DNA of 10,855 bases from Planctomycetales bacterium (lineage in GTDB: Bacteria; Planctomycetota; Planctomycetia; Isosphaerales; Isosphaeraceae): the NCBI GenBank assembly GCA_027435495.1, contig DAHZZC010000224.1:1-10855 (forward strand), read 5' to 3'. Below, piece by piece: positions 1-7,418 of the stretch. How positions within the stretch are numbered: position 1 is the stretch's first letter; each line of letters starts with the position of its first letter. The notes below the pieces were generated by a model, which was not told the origin of the DNA, did not search any database, and was given only the letters and a program-made list of their open reading frames with translations. The position numbers and the translations under genes are program-made.

Positions 1-1
1 G

Positions 2-1495
2 GGGGCGCTGGCGGGGGCCGCGGCGGCGGCGATCGCTGGGACCATGGTCGGGCTGGCGATGGGTTGGGGGTTCAAGGCGGGGGCGGTGTTTGGGCTCTCG
101 ATCTCGGTGGCGAGCACGGTGGTGCTGCTCCGCGTACTCTCCGATGCCGGCGACCTGCACACGCGCGCCGGCCACGTCGCGGTCGGCTGGCTGGTGGTGG
201 AAGACGTGATCGCGGTCGTGGTGCTGGTGGCGTTGCCCTCGGTCTTCGGTGACGCCGGTCATCCGGTCCGGTCGCTGATTCTGGCGCTGGCGAAGGTCGC
301 CGCGCTGGCGGTCCTCACGCTTTACGGCGGCGGCCGGCTGATCCCCTGGCTCCTCACGCGCGCCGCGGCGACGCGGTCGCGCGAACTCTTCACGCTGACC
401 GTGCTCGTGCTGGCGATGGGGATCGCGGTCGGAGCGGCGCGGGGGTTCGGCGTCTCGATGGCGCTGGGGGCGTTTCTGGCGGGGATGGTGGTGGGGCGGT
501 CGGAGTTCAGCCTCCGCGCCGCGACCGAGGCCCTGCCGATGCGCGACGCCTTCGCCGTGCTGTTTTTCGTCTCGGTGGGGATGCTGTTCGACCCGAGGCA
601 ACTCCTGCGGTCGCCGGCCCCGGTGGCCGGGGCGCTGGTGGTGATCCTGCTGGTCAAGCCGATCGCGGCGATGGCCATTGTGCGCGGACTCGGGTACACC
701 TCGCGGACCTCGGCGACGGTGGCCTCGGCGCTCGGGCAGATTGGCGAGTTTTCGTTCATCCTGGCGGGGGCTGGGCGGTCGATGGGGATTCTCGACGACG
801 CGATGGTCAACGTGGTTGTCGCCGCGGCGATCGCCTCGATCACGATCAGTCCGATCGTCTATCGCCTGCGTCGGCCTCTGGAGGCTTACCTCCGCCGGGT
901 CGCCGGCGAACCGAGGGTCGAGGAGGCCGGAGCCGGTCCGATCGCGAGCCACGACGGCCCCGATCGCGATCGCGTGGTGGTGGTTGGCTGCGGGCCAGTC
1001 GGGCGGACGCTGGTCCGGCTGCTCCAGGAGAATCACTTCGAGCCCTCGGTGATCGAGCTGAATCTCGATACGGTCCGTCGGTTGACCGCCGAGGGGATCG
1101 CGGCGGTCTACGGCGACGCCTCGCGGCGAGAGACCCTCCAGGAGGCCGGGCTCCCGGGCGCGGTGGCGCTGGTCTTCAGCGCCTCGCAGTCGGCCGGGAT
1201 GACCGAGGCGATCCGGATCGCGCGCGAGCTGAACCCTCGCGTCGTGATCGCGGCGCGGGGCGGCTATCTGACCGAACTGCCCGGTCTGAGAGCGGCGGGG
1301 GCCGACCTGGTTTTCTCGGGCGAGGGCGAGGTCGCGCTCTCGATGACCGAGGCGATGCTTCGACGCCTCGGCGCCACGCCCGAGCAGGTTGACCGCGAGC
1401 GGGATCGTGTGCGCTCGGAGCTGTTCGGACGAGATGGGGAGGAAGCCCCATTCACGAATCACGATTCCCGATTCCCGAGGGAAGAGAAGAGATAA
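2..1495 (+). CDS. CPA2-family cation:proton antiporter with RCK/TrkA-N domain (5'-truncated by window edge)
   Basis: This is a membrane antiporter of the CPA2 (KefB/YbaL-like) family, which exchanges K+ or Na+ for H+ across the inner membrane. The reading frame is open from base 2, and the 14 residues before the first ATG (base 44) continue a hydrophobic helix, so the true start lies upstream and the N-terminal helices are missing. Numbering from that ATG, about nine hydrophobic segments run to residue 276. They include SVASTVVLLRVL (21-32) and the acidic pair E53-D54 inside a membrane helix, where the family keeps its ion-binding acidic residue. After a hydrophilic linker, residues 309-445 form a Rossmann RCK_N domain with the nucleotide motif GCGPVG (315-320), the acidic end of strand 2 (VIELN) and YGDAS. 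No RCK_C domain follows. The last 14 residues are encoded by a short tandem repeat. The gene converges on cheB with a 23-bp gap and is probably unrelated to chemotaxis. The transported ion cannot be read from the sequence. Confidence 0.93.
   Translation, partial: GALAGAAAAAIAGTMVGLAMGWGFKAGAVFGLSISVASTVVLLRVLSDAGDLHTRAGHVAVGWLVVEDVIAVVVLVALPSVFGDAGHPVRSLILALAKVAALAVLTLYGGGRLIPWLLTRAAATRSRELFTLTVLVLAMGIAVGAARGFGVSMALGAFLAGMVVGRSEFSLRAATEALPMRDAFAVLFFVSVGMLFDPRQLLRSPAPVAGALVVILLVKPIAAMAIVRGLGYTSRTSATVASALGQIGEFSFILAGAGRSMGILDDAMVNVVVAAAIASITISPIVYRLRRPLEAYLRRVAGEPRVEEAGAGPIASHDGPDRDRVVVVGCGPVGRTLVRLLQENHFEPSVIELNLDTVRRLTAEGIAAVYGDASRRETLQEAGLPGAVALVFSASQSAGMTEAIRIARELNPRVVIAARGGYLTELPGLRAAGADLVFSGEGEVALSMTEAMLRRLGATPEQVDRERDRVRSELFGRDGEEAPFTNHDSRFPREEKR
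1453..1480. repeat. Heptamer tandem repeat inside the 3' end of the antiporter gene
   Basis: Four consecutive 7-mers, cacgaat, cacgatt, cccgatt and cccgagg, lie at 1453-1480 and are translated as part of the last residues of the antiporter (TNHDSRFPRE). The composition and period resemble intergenic microrepeats rather than a conserved protein tail, so the stop codon of the gene probably shifted into repeat DNA. Confidence 0.6.
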
Positions 1496-1518
1496 ACGAA
1501 GGTAAGAAACTCGGGCGT

Positions 1519-2607
1519 TCAGATCGAGCGGTTGCCGGCGAGGTCGCGGAGGATGGCGGGGAGATCGTCGAGGGCGAATTGCGACTGGATGGCCCCTTCG
1601 AGGAATGCGGTCTTGTTCATTCCGTAGACGACGGACGTGGCCTCGTCCTGGCCGTAAGTCGAGCCTTTTGCGGCGAGGATGGCCTTGCAGCCGTCGACGC
1701 CGTCGCGTCCCATGCCCGTCATCAGGAACCCCGCAAGCCCGCTGCCGTAAGCCCGGGCCGCGGCCTGGAAGAGGACGTCGATCGACGGCCGATGTCCGCT
1801 GACCTCGGGGCTGTCGGAGATTGCCACGCGGACGCGCGGGTGTGTTCCGACGAGTCCGAGATGCCGGCCGCCCGGGGCGATCAGGATCGTCTCGGGTCGG
1901 ATCGGGTCGCCCTCCTCGGCGATCTTGACGCGGAGGCCCGGGTCGGTGTAGCGATCGAGCCGCGCCGCGAAGACGCTGGTGAACTCGGCCAGCATGTGCT
2001 GCACGATCAGGACCGGCGGCATCGGCGGTGTCAGCGCCGGCAGGACCTGGCCCAGCGCCTGCGGGCCGCCGGTCGAGATCCCGATCACGACACAGGCGAC
2101 CGCGGAGCCGGCCTTCGTGGGCGTTGGGCGTGGCGGCCTGGCCGGTTCCAGGGTGGGCCGTCGCGAGCGTCGAATCCGGACACGGCTTCGCGCGGCGCCG
2201 AGGACCTTGGCGACGAGCAAGTCCCGGTCGGCACGGAGAGCGCCCAGCGTGTTCTTCTGCGGCTTCGGCAGGTAGTCGACGGCGCCCAACTCGAGCGCCT
2301 GGAGTGTCACCTCGGCGCCTTCCTGCGTCAGGGCGCTGACCATCACCACTGGCGCCTCGTGCACGGCGAGGAGTGTCGGAAGTGCGTCGAGGCCGGAGAC
2401 CTCGGGCATCTCGACATCGAGCGTGATGACGTCCGGGCGGAGCCGAGCCGCCTGCTCGATCGCCTCTCGGCCGTCTCGCGCCGAGCCGACCACCTCGATC
2501 TCGGGCGACGACCGAAGCAGGTCGGTCAGGAGCCGCCGCATGAGCGCCGAGTCGTCCACCACGAGAACACGCACCCGGCCCGATTCCGTCCGCTCGTCAT
2601 CCGACAC
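1519..2607 (-). CDS. cheB: CheB, chemoreceptor glutamate methylesterase/deamidase response regulator
   Basis: CheB removes methyl groups from receptor glutamates and deamidates glutamines, and is activated by phosphotransfer from CheA. The 362-residue length is typical. Residues 12-130 are a receiver domain with acidic pair D18-D19, phospho-acceptor D64 (in ITLDVEMP), S91 and K115 (LPKP). A basic, proline-rich linker follows at about 138-168. The C-terminal catalytic domain (170-357) has the triad in its usual motifs: S178 in GISTGGPQAL, H204 in VQHM and D302 in TGMGRDG. The start is GTG at 2607, preceded by a purine-rich stretch (aggcggggg) about 6 bases upstream; it gives the expected short lead into the first receiver strand. 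The gene follows cheY by 30 bp and is the last of the cluster, converging on the antiporter. No clear terminator hairpin is visible in the 23-bp gap. Confidence 0.97.
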   Translation of the reverse strand: MSDDERTESGRVRVLVVDDSALMRRLLTDLLRSSPEIEVVGSARDGREAIEQAARLRPDVITLDVEMPEVSGLDALPTLLAVHEAPVVMVSALTQEGAEVTLQALELGAVDYLPKPQKNTLGALRADRDLLVAKVLGAARSRVRIRRSRRPTLEPARPPRPTPTKAGSAVACVVIGISTGGPQALGQVLPALTPPMPPVLIVQHMLAEFTSVFAARLDRYTDPGLRVKIAEEGDPIRPETILIAPGGRHLGLVGTHPRVRVAISDSPEVSGHRPSIDVLFQAAARAYGSGLAGFLMTGMGRDGVDGCKAILAAKGSTYGQDEATSVVYGMNKTAFLEGAIQSQFALDDLPAILRDLAGNRSI

Positions 2608-2637
2608 GTCGCACCCCCGCCTCTCGCCAAGCGCGGC

Positions 2638-2994
2638 TCATGCCAGCTTCGCCAGCAGGTCGATCACCCGCTTCCGGTCGAACGGCTTGACGATGAAGTC
2701 CACCGCGCCCTCGCGGATTGAATCCAGCAAGACCTGCTTCTGATCGAGGGCCGTGACCACAACGACCCGCGCGGTCGGATCGCCGGCGCGGATCAATCGC
2801 AGGGCCTCCAATCCTCCCATCTCGGGCATCACCAGGTCCATCGTTACCAGGTCGGGCCGTAGTTGGTCGTACAGCGCGACCGCTTCCACCCCGTTGCCGG
2901 CCTCGCCGACAACCTCCCACCCCGCCTCAGCCGCCACACCGCCGATCGGCTTCCGCATGAAGATCGCATCGTCCACCACCAAAATTCGCTTCAT
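2638..2994 (-). CDS. cheY: CheY-type single-domain response regulator
   Basis: This is a stand-alone receiver domain of 118 residues, the expected length for CheY, with no output domain. The phosphorylation site is complete: acidic pair D8-D9, acceptor D53 (in TMDLVMP), T81 and K103 (IVKPF). F100 occupies the position of the switch aromatic (Tyr106 in E. coli CheY). Phosphorylated by CheA, such a protein diffuses to the motility motor or another effector; the CheC-like protein encoded three genes upstream is the likely phosphatase. The ATG is preceded by gaggg about 8 bases upstream. It lies downstream of an AT-rich spacer with a sigma70-like promoter, so cheY and cheB may be transcribed separately from the upstream genes. 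It could instead serve another CheA-dependent pathway, but its position between cheD and cheB makes the chemotaxis role likely. Confidence 0.95.
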   Translation of the reverse strand: MKRILVVDDAIFMRKPIGGVAAEAGWEVVGEAGNGVEAVALYDQLRPDLVTMDLVMPEMGGLEALRLIRAGDPTARVVVVTALDQKQVLLDSIREGAVDFIVKPFDRKRVIDLLAKLA

Positions 2995-3010
2995 ATTTCT
3001 ACCCTCTATT

Positions 3011-3031
3011 TGGTAATTGGTAATTGATAAT
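3011..3031. repeat. Heptamer tandem repeat (tggtaat) in the cheY leader
   Basis: Three adjacent 7-mers, tggtaat, tggtaat and tgataat, occupy 3011-3031. They overlap the predicted -10 element and the start of the untranslated leader of cheY. The period and sequence recall short tandemly repeated heptamers seen between genes in some other bacteria, for example filamentous cyanobacteria. Confidence 0.7.
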
Positions 3032-3108
3032 AGGGAGATTCAGCCTTTGCTTCAATAAGATAACAACATTAAGTTTGTGCATATGAAAAATAACAAAGAA
3101 CCAATTAC
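3013..3108. repeat. 9-bp inverted repeat flanking the AT-rich core of the cheD-cheY spacer
   Basis: The sequence gtaattggt at 3013-3021 is exactly the reverse complement of accaattac at 3100-3108. The two arms enclose 78 bp of AT-rich DNA. The left arm lies within the tandem heptamers. Confidence 0.6.
3027..3055 (-). promoter_or_regulatory. Predicted sigma70-like promoter for cheY-cheB
   Basis: Read on the - strand, TTGAAG (3055-3050) and TATTAT (3032-3027) are separated by exactly 17 bases. They match the TTGACA and TATAAT consensus at 4 of 6 and 5 of 6 positions. Initiation would fall near 3020, giving a leader of about 25 bases that contains the gaggg ribosome-binding site of cheY. The surrounding DNA is AT-rich, so a chance match is possible. 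Confidence 0.5.
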
Positions 3109-3114
3109 AAAAAG

Positions 3115-3642
3115 CTAGAGGCAATACTCCGCTCCGCCGGGGATCTTGATGGCGACAATGCCCGAAACGGTGTCGAGGGTCAAGCGGCGACCGGCGTTGC
3201 CGCCGAGATCGCGGGCGAGGACGGGAATCCGCAGTTCGGAGAGGATGGCTTCGATGGCCTCCTGGTTGCGTCGGCCGATGTCGAGCGTGCCGCTGGGGTC
3301 GGTGGCGACCTGGAACATGCGGGCGCCCCCGGCGAGTTTGGCCGTCAGGCGGGAACGGACGCGAGGCCCGGCCCGGCGTTCGATCTCGGCGAGCACGGCT
3401 GGGATCGCGGTGTCGGCATATTTTCCCGGGTGGTCGACTTCGATGCCTCGCGAGGATGGCAGGACCACGTGGGTCAGGGCGCCGAGCCGTCCTTCGCGGT
3501 CGTGGAAGGCGACGCCGACGCACGAGCCGAGTAGGGTTCGAAGCGGCGTCGGAGCCGAGGCGATCGCCCATCGGCCGATCGCCACCGAGATCCACTCGGT
3601 GCCGGGATCGGTCCGGATTTCGCGATCGCTGGCGTTCGGCAT
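3115..3642 (-). CDS. cheD: CheD, chemoreceptor glutamine deamidase
   Basis: CheD hydrolyses specific glutamine side chains of chemoreceptors to glutamate, preparing or tuning the methylation sites, and in several bacteria binds CheC. The protein has 175 residues, usual for the family. The catalytic cysteine is C41 in TLLGSCVGV and the histidine is H58 in THVVLP; T36 is the likely third member. The downstream family block KLAGGARMF (102-110) and the DIGRRN segment (121-126) are also present. The ATG has a strong ribosome-binding site (gaggag) about 9 bases upstream, inside the 27-bp gap after the cheC-like gene. The two genes are thus tightly linked, consistent with a CheC-CheD pair. The gene ends at the edge of the AT-rich spacer. 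Confidence 0.96.
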   Translation of the reverse strand: MPNASDREIRTDPGTEWISVAIGRWAIASAPTPLRTLLGSCVGVAFHDREGRLGALTHVVLPSSRGIEVDHPGKYADTAIPAVLAEIERRAGPRVRSRLTAKLAGGARMFQVATDPSGTLDIGRRNQEAIEAILSELRIPVLARDLGGNAGRRLTLDTVSGIVAIKIPGGAEYCL

Positions 3643-3669
3643 GGTTGGCGACTCCTCAATCGGGACCGC

Positions 3670-4308
3670 TCAGGGCGACTCAGCGCGGAGGGCTCGGAGC
3701 GTTGTTGCCGTCGATGGTCCGGGGACGAACAGCAGGGTCCATCGGAGCGACGGCAACTCCGGTCCGGCCACGAACTCGGTCCGGACCAGCAGGACCTCGT
3801 CCTGCTCCGTTGCCTGGCCCATCAACGCGAACTCCAGCAGGCTCCCGGCGAACTCGTGGCGGAACTCCGGGGGCGTGGGGACCAGTCCGTCCCGCTGGCC
3901 GCCGGGAATCGCGTCGGCCAGTGCATTGAGGTACGCGCAGCCGACGATGTTCGCCGTCTCCATCGCGGCCGAGCGCTCCAGTTCACCCCACTGGTCGGTC
4001 GATCCGATCGGGCGTGCCAGCAGAAAGTCGGCGATTGCCAGGCCCGACCGGTCCTCGAAGACCAGCAGCAGCATTCCGTCAAGCCGGCCCGAGAGGCCCA
4101 TGGCGCAGGCGGCGACCAGGTCGTCCGCCGGGCCGATCAGGTCGCCGGCGACCGAGAGGTCCGAGTGGTCGATCGCGCTGACCAGCAGCCGAACCGGTCG
4201 TCCTAGCCATCGCGAGAGCGCCTCGGACGCCCCCTCGGCACCCCGGTCGAAGATCGATCGGAGCGAATCCGGCCTGAGGTCTGTCGGATCGGTGGACATC
4301 GGGATCAC
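3670..4308 (-). CDS. cheC: CheC-like CheY-P phosphatase with one intact active-site motif
   Basis: This protein of the CheC/CheX/FliY family probably dephosphorylates CheY-P. Family members usually carry two pseudo-symmetric copies of a Ser/Asp-x3-Glu-x2-Asn motif. Here the second is complete: S113, E117 and N120 in ERSAAMETANIVGCAYLNAL, with a downstream proline at P144. The first copy, expected around residues 16-32 in LRSIFDRGAEGASEALS, has S18 and D21 where Glu and Asn normally sit. One catalytic site is therefore expected to be lost. The core segment DGMLLLVFEDRSGLAIADFL (77-96) and the closing FALMGQATEQDEVLLV fit CheC. The GTG at 4308 overlaps the cheA stop as GTGA, which suggests translational coupling. 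An ATG at 4299 has better spacing from a run of G and is an alternative start (209 residues). Next to cheD, a CheC role with CheD is likely; the CheC versus CheX label is less certain. Confidence 0.85.
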   Translation of the reverse strand: MIPMSTDPTDLRPDSLRSIFDRGAEGASEALSRWLGRPVRLLVSAIDHSDLSVAGDLIGPADDLVAACAMGLSGRLDGMLLLVFEDRSGLAIADFLLARPIGSTDQWGELERSAAMETANIVGCAYLNALADAIPGGQRDGLVPTPPEFRHEFAGSLLEFALMGQATEQDEVLLVRTEFVAGPELPSLRWTLLFVPGPSTATTLRALRAESP

Positions 4309-6479
4309 GCCCCCCCGTTGGCTGTCGATTCGGCCGAAACCCGGCGCGAGGTTCTGCGCCCCAGCATCTCGATCACCGCGTCGAGGTCGAGGATCAACGA
4401 GACCCGGCCATCGCCCAGGATGCTGGCGCCCGAGAGTCCCGGGATCGCCTGGAAATTCTTCTCCAGCGATTTCAGGACGACTTCCTGCATCCCGATCAGC
4501 TCGTCGACCACCAGGCCAATGGTGGTCTCGCCGTTCTGGACGATCACGACCGTCTTTCGGCTGTCACCGTCGCTGTTCCCGTTGCCGCGTGAGCCGTTTC
4601 GGAGTGAGGGATGCTCGCCTCCGCCCCATCGGAAGACATCGTCGAGCCGGGCCAGGGCCACGACCCGCTCGCGGATCTCGATCGCGGGGCGCCCCTGCAC
4701 GCGGTAGACCTGGCCGGGGCGAGTTTCGACGATTTCGTCGATGTGGTCGAGCGGGATCGCGTAAATCTCGTCGTGGACCCGTACCAGCAGGCGCGACATG
4801 ATCGCGAGCGTCAGCGGGAGACGGACTGTGAACGTGGTCCCCTGCCCCGGCACCGCCCGGACATCCACCGCCCCGCTGAGATTTTCGATCCGACTCTTGA
4901 CGATGTCCATGCCGACGCCACGCCCCGAGATTTCGGTCACGGTCTCGGCCGTGCTCAGGCCCGGGTGCCAGATGAAGGCGATCAGCTCGCGGTCGGAGAG
5001 ACCGCGGGCCTCGTCGGCGTCGACCAGTCCCCGGGCGACGACCTTGCGGCGGAGGCGGTCGACATCGATCCCCCGGCCGTCGTCGACGACGGTGATCACC
5101 ACACTGTTTCCCCGGTGCGACGCCAGCAGTGAGACCGTTCCCGCCCTCGGCTTGCCGGCGGCGATGCGTTCCTCGGGCGGCTCCAGGCCGTGGTCAACCG
5201 CGTTGCGGACCATGTGGATCAGCGGGTCGGAGAGCTCGTCGATCATCCGCTTGTCCAGTTCGGTCTTCTCGCCGCCGAGCTTGAGGTGGACCCCCTTGCC
5301 CGAGGAATGCCCAAGGTCGCGGATCACCCGGCGAAACCGCTCGAAGAGCGGGCCGATCGGGACCATCCGCGTGTCCAGGACCCCCTTTTGAAGCCCGTCG
5401 GAGACCCGACCCAGCCCGTGAATGGCCTCGCCGAGCGCCTTGACCTGCTCGCGCGCCTCCCGGATTCGATTCGGCTCGTCCCGCGCCGACGAGCCGCGGA
5501 ACAGCTCCTCCAGACCTCGGGCGATCGCGACGAATCGCGCCTTGGTGATCACCAGTTCGCCCGCGAGGTTCATCAGGTGATCGAGTCGATCGCTGTCCAC
5601 CCGGATCGTCTCGGCGACCCGCACTCGCTTTCGATCGGCGGTCGCCGGTGGGACAGTGGAAACCTCGGCCGCCGAGGGCCCGGGCTCCGGCCCAGCGTCA
5701 GGCGTCCCCTCGGATTCCGGCGACGGCTCGATTTCGGCCGGGCTCTCGCGATCGATTCGGATCTCCACCACCCCCGCGACGTCGGCCAGCGATCGCAGTT
5801 CGGCCGGGTCGGCGTCGGCCGCCAGGATCACCGTGAACCGCGAGGGCGGATGGGCCTCGTCCATCCTTTCGACAGGCGGGTCGGTCGAGATCACCCGGCC
5901 TCGCGACGAGAGCCGGTTCAAAACCAGCCTGGCCTTCATGTCGGCCAGCGGCAGCCCGGCCTCGAAGACAACCGTCACCGCGACCCGGTTCGGCTCCTCG
6001 ATCGTCGTGCTATCGAGGAGCGGCCTGGGCTCGGGCTCCTTCGCCGGAGCCGGAGTTTGAGCCGGAGCCGAAACCGGAGCGGGCACCGTCTCGCCCCGGA
6101 CGGTCGCGTCGACCTCGGTCGTTAGCGCCGAGAGGTCGACGGCGCTCTGGCCCTGGGCGCGGAGGTCGCGGTGGTAGTCGCGCAGGTCGTCGAGGCAGCG
6201 GAAGGTCAGGTCGAGAACGGATCGATCGAGCGTCCGCCGCTTGCTCCTCAGTTGCTCGAAGAGGCTCTCCAGGTGGTGGGTCAGCCGGTTGACCGGCTGA
6301 AAGCCCATCACCACCGAGGCCCCCTTGATGCTATGGAACATCCGGAAGGCTTCCTGGAGCGCCCGGACGTCGGCCGGGTCCTGCTCGAGGCGCAAGAGGG
6401 CGTCGTTGAGGCCGGCGATGTGCTCGTCGGTCTCGTCGAGGTAGAACGGCATCAACTCGGCAATGTTGAAGCCCGACAT
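4305..6479 (-). CDS. cheA: CheA, chemotaxis histidine kinase
   Basis: CheA is the receptor-coupled histidine kinase that phosphorylates CheY and CheB. The chosen ATG gives 724 residues. It starts directly at the P1 domain (MSGFNIAEL) and has ggaggg about 10 bases upstream; a longer frame from a GTG at 6539 would overlap the end of cheR and adds a non-conserved leader. Domains: P1/Hpt at about 3-125 with phospho-acceptor H49 in MFHSIKGAS; a Pro/Ala linker; a P2-like response-regulator-binding domain at about 163-245; an acidic Pro-rich linker; P3 dimerisation helices at about 288-375; P4 ATPase with N box HMVRNAVDHGLE (422-433), G1 DDGRGID (466-472) and G2 SGRGVGMDIV (518-527); and the P5 CheW-like domain at about 555-710. 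P5 contains a Gly/Asn/Ser-rich insertion at about 619-641. The gene lies 35 bp after cheR and overlaps the cheC-like gene by 4 bp. Confidence 0.97.
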   Translation of the reverse strand: MSGFNIAELMPFYLDETDEHIAGLNDALLRLEQDPADVRALQEAFRMFHSIKGASVVMGFQPVNRLTHHLESLFEQLRSKRRTLDRSVLDLTFRCLDDLRDYHRDLRAQGQSAVDLSALTTEVDATVRGETVPAPVSAPAQTPAPAKEPEPRPLLDSTTIEEPNRVAVTVVFEAGLPLADMKARLVLNRLSSRGRVISTDPPVERMDEAHPPSRFTVILAADADPAELRSLADVAGVVEIRIDRESPAEIEPSPESEGTPDAGPEPGPSAAEVSTVPPATADRKRVRVAETIRVDSDRLDHLMNLAGELVITKARFVAIARGLEELFRGSSARDEPNRIREAREQVKALGEAIHGLGRVSDGLQKGVLDTRMVPIGPLFERFRRVIRDLGHSSGKGVHLKLGGEKTELDKRMIDELSDPLIHMVRNAVDHGLEPPEERIAAGKPRAGTVSLLASHRGNSVVITVVDDGRGIDVDRLRRKVVARGLVDADEARGLSDRELIAFIWHPGLSTAETVTEISGRGVGMDIVKSRIENLSGAVDVRAVPGQGTTFTVRLPLTLAIMSRLLVRVHDEIYAIPLDHIDEIVETRPGQVYRVQGRPAIEIRERVVALARLDDVFRWGGGEHPSLRNGSRGNGNSDGDSRKTVVIVQNGETTIGLVVDELIGMQEVVLKSLEKNFQAIPGLSGASILGDGRVSLILDLDAVIEMLGRRTSRRVSAESTANGGA

Positions 6480-6514
6480 CTCGCGAGCGCCCTCCTCTTC
6501 GCCGCCACGCCCGA

Positions 6515-7357
6515 TCACCCGGGCTTCCGGTAGAGCCACGACTGAACCCGCTCCAGCCCATCGAGCATGTCGAAGACGCCCTCGGTCGGCCCGACGACGA
6601 GGTATCCGCCCGGGGCCATCGCCTCGACCAGGTTTCGCACAACGACCTTCTTGGAATCGCGATCAAAGTAGATCAAAACATTTTTGATAAATGTGCAGTC
6701 GAACGGTCCTCCGGTGATCGGTCGAAGGAGGTTGTGGGCCCGCCACTCGACCAGGGCGCGGAGATCGGGCTTGACGACCCATCGGCCAGCGTTTGAGTCC
6801 TCGTCGAAAAAGGCCGCGCGACGGGCGGGCTCGGCGAGGCGAACGGCACGGGCGTCGTACCGCCCGGCGCGAGCTGCGGCGAGTGCCTGGCCGCTGATAT
6901 CCGTCCCGAGAATGCGGATATCCCACCCCGCGAGGATCGGCCGTCGGCTGAAAACCTCAATGGCAATCGAGTAAGGTTCCTCGCCCGTACTGCAAGCCGC
7001 CGACCAGATCCGGATCCGGCGTGGCGTTCGGCCGGCCCCGCCCGGTGTGGTCGCCCGCCGGGCCATCTCGGGCAGGAACTCGCCACCGAGCCATCGGTAA
7101 TGGTGAATGTCCCGGAAAAAATACGTCTCATTGGTCGTGATCGCGTCGACGAAATCCGGCATCTCGCCCGCCCCGGCCGGGGAGGTCAGGTAGGCGAAAT
7201 ACTCGGCGAACGTCTCAATCCCGGTCGCCCGAAGCCGGCGACGCACCCGATTGCCGACCATCACGCGCTTGTTCTCAGCGATCCGAATCCCGGCTGTCCG
7301 GTAGATCAGACCGCAGAACCTCGCGTACTCATCATCGGTCAACTCGACTTGGTGCAT
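6515..7357 (-). CDS. cheR: CheR, chemoreceptor glutamate O-methyltransferase
   Basis: CheR transfers the methyl group of S-adenosylmethionine to receptor glutamates, opposing CheB. The length of 280 residues is typical. Residues 5-62 are the helical N-terminal domain. The family motif TNETYFFRD (75-83) leads into the methyltransferase fold with the SAM-binding loop WSAACSTGEEPYS (118-130), the acidic D153 in GTDIS, and FIKNVLIYF (223-231). The usual Arg in the last motif is replaced by Lys225. There is no C-terminal tetratricopeptide extension. The ATG has no evident Shine-Dalgarno sequence; the leader contains a 19-bp direct repeat instead. It is the first gene after the 280-bp spacer and the start of the tight cheR-cheA-cheC-cheD run. 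Confidence 0.96.
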   Translation of the reverse strand: MHQVELTDDEYARFCGLIYRTAGIRIAENKRVMVGNRVRRRLRATGIETFAEYFAYLTSPAGAGEMPDFVDAITTNETYFFRDIHHYRWLGGEFLPEMARRATTPGGAGRTPRRIRIWSAACSTGEEPYSIAIEVFSRRPILAGWDIRILGTDISGQALAAARAGRYDARAVRLAEPARRAAFFDEDSNAGRWVVKPDLRALVEWRAHNLLRPITGGPFDCTFIKNVLIYFDRDSKKVVVRNLVEAMAPGGYLVVGPTEGVFDMLDGLERVQSWLYRKPG

Positions 7358-7375
7358 GTCCCGGGTCGAAAATCA

Positions 7376-7418
7376 GGAATCCGGAGGAACCACGGATTGG
7401 GAATCCGGAGGAACCACG
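7376..7418. repeat. Direct repeat with 24-bp period in the cheR leader
   Basis: The 19-mer ggaatccggaggaaccacg occurs identically at 7376-7394 and 7400-7418. On the - strand each copy presents cctccggattcc just upstream of cheR. Confidence 0.85.

Larger units (their letters stand above)
2995..3114. other. AT-rich spacer between cheD and cheY
   Basis: This 120-bp stretch contrasts sharply with the GC-rich genes on both sides. It has no plausible reading frame of its own. It carries the cheY ribosome-binding site, a sigma70-like promoter, a heptamer tandem repeat and a 9-bp inverted repeat at its two ends, each described separately. Confidence 0.8.

Noticed and set aside
1579..2721. Long + strand frame opposite cheB and cheY
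   Set aside because: It is antisense to two genes with complete catalytic motifs; the translation is low-complexity and lacks any domain, as expected in GC-rich DNA.
3146..4801. 551-codon + strand frame opposite cheD, the cheC-like gene and cheA
   Set aside because: Its product is an Arg/Ser/Pro-rich string with no motif, and it spans three well-supported genes on the other strand.
6480..6539. GTG start at 6539 extending cheA by 20 residues
   Set aside because: It overlaps the end of cheR, adds a non-conserved leader, and the ATG at 6479 has a good ribosome-binding site and begins at the P1 domain.
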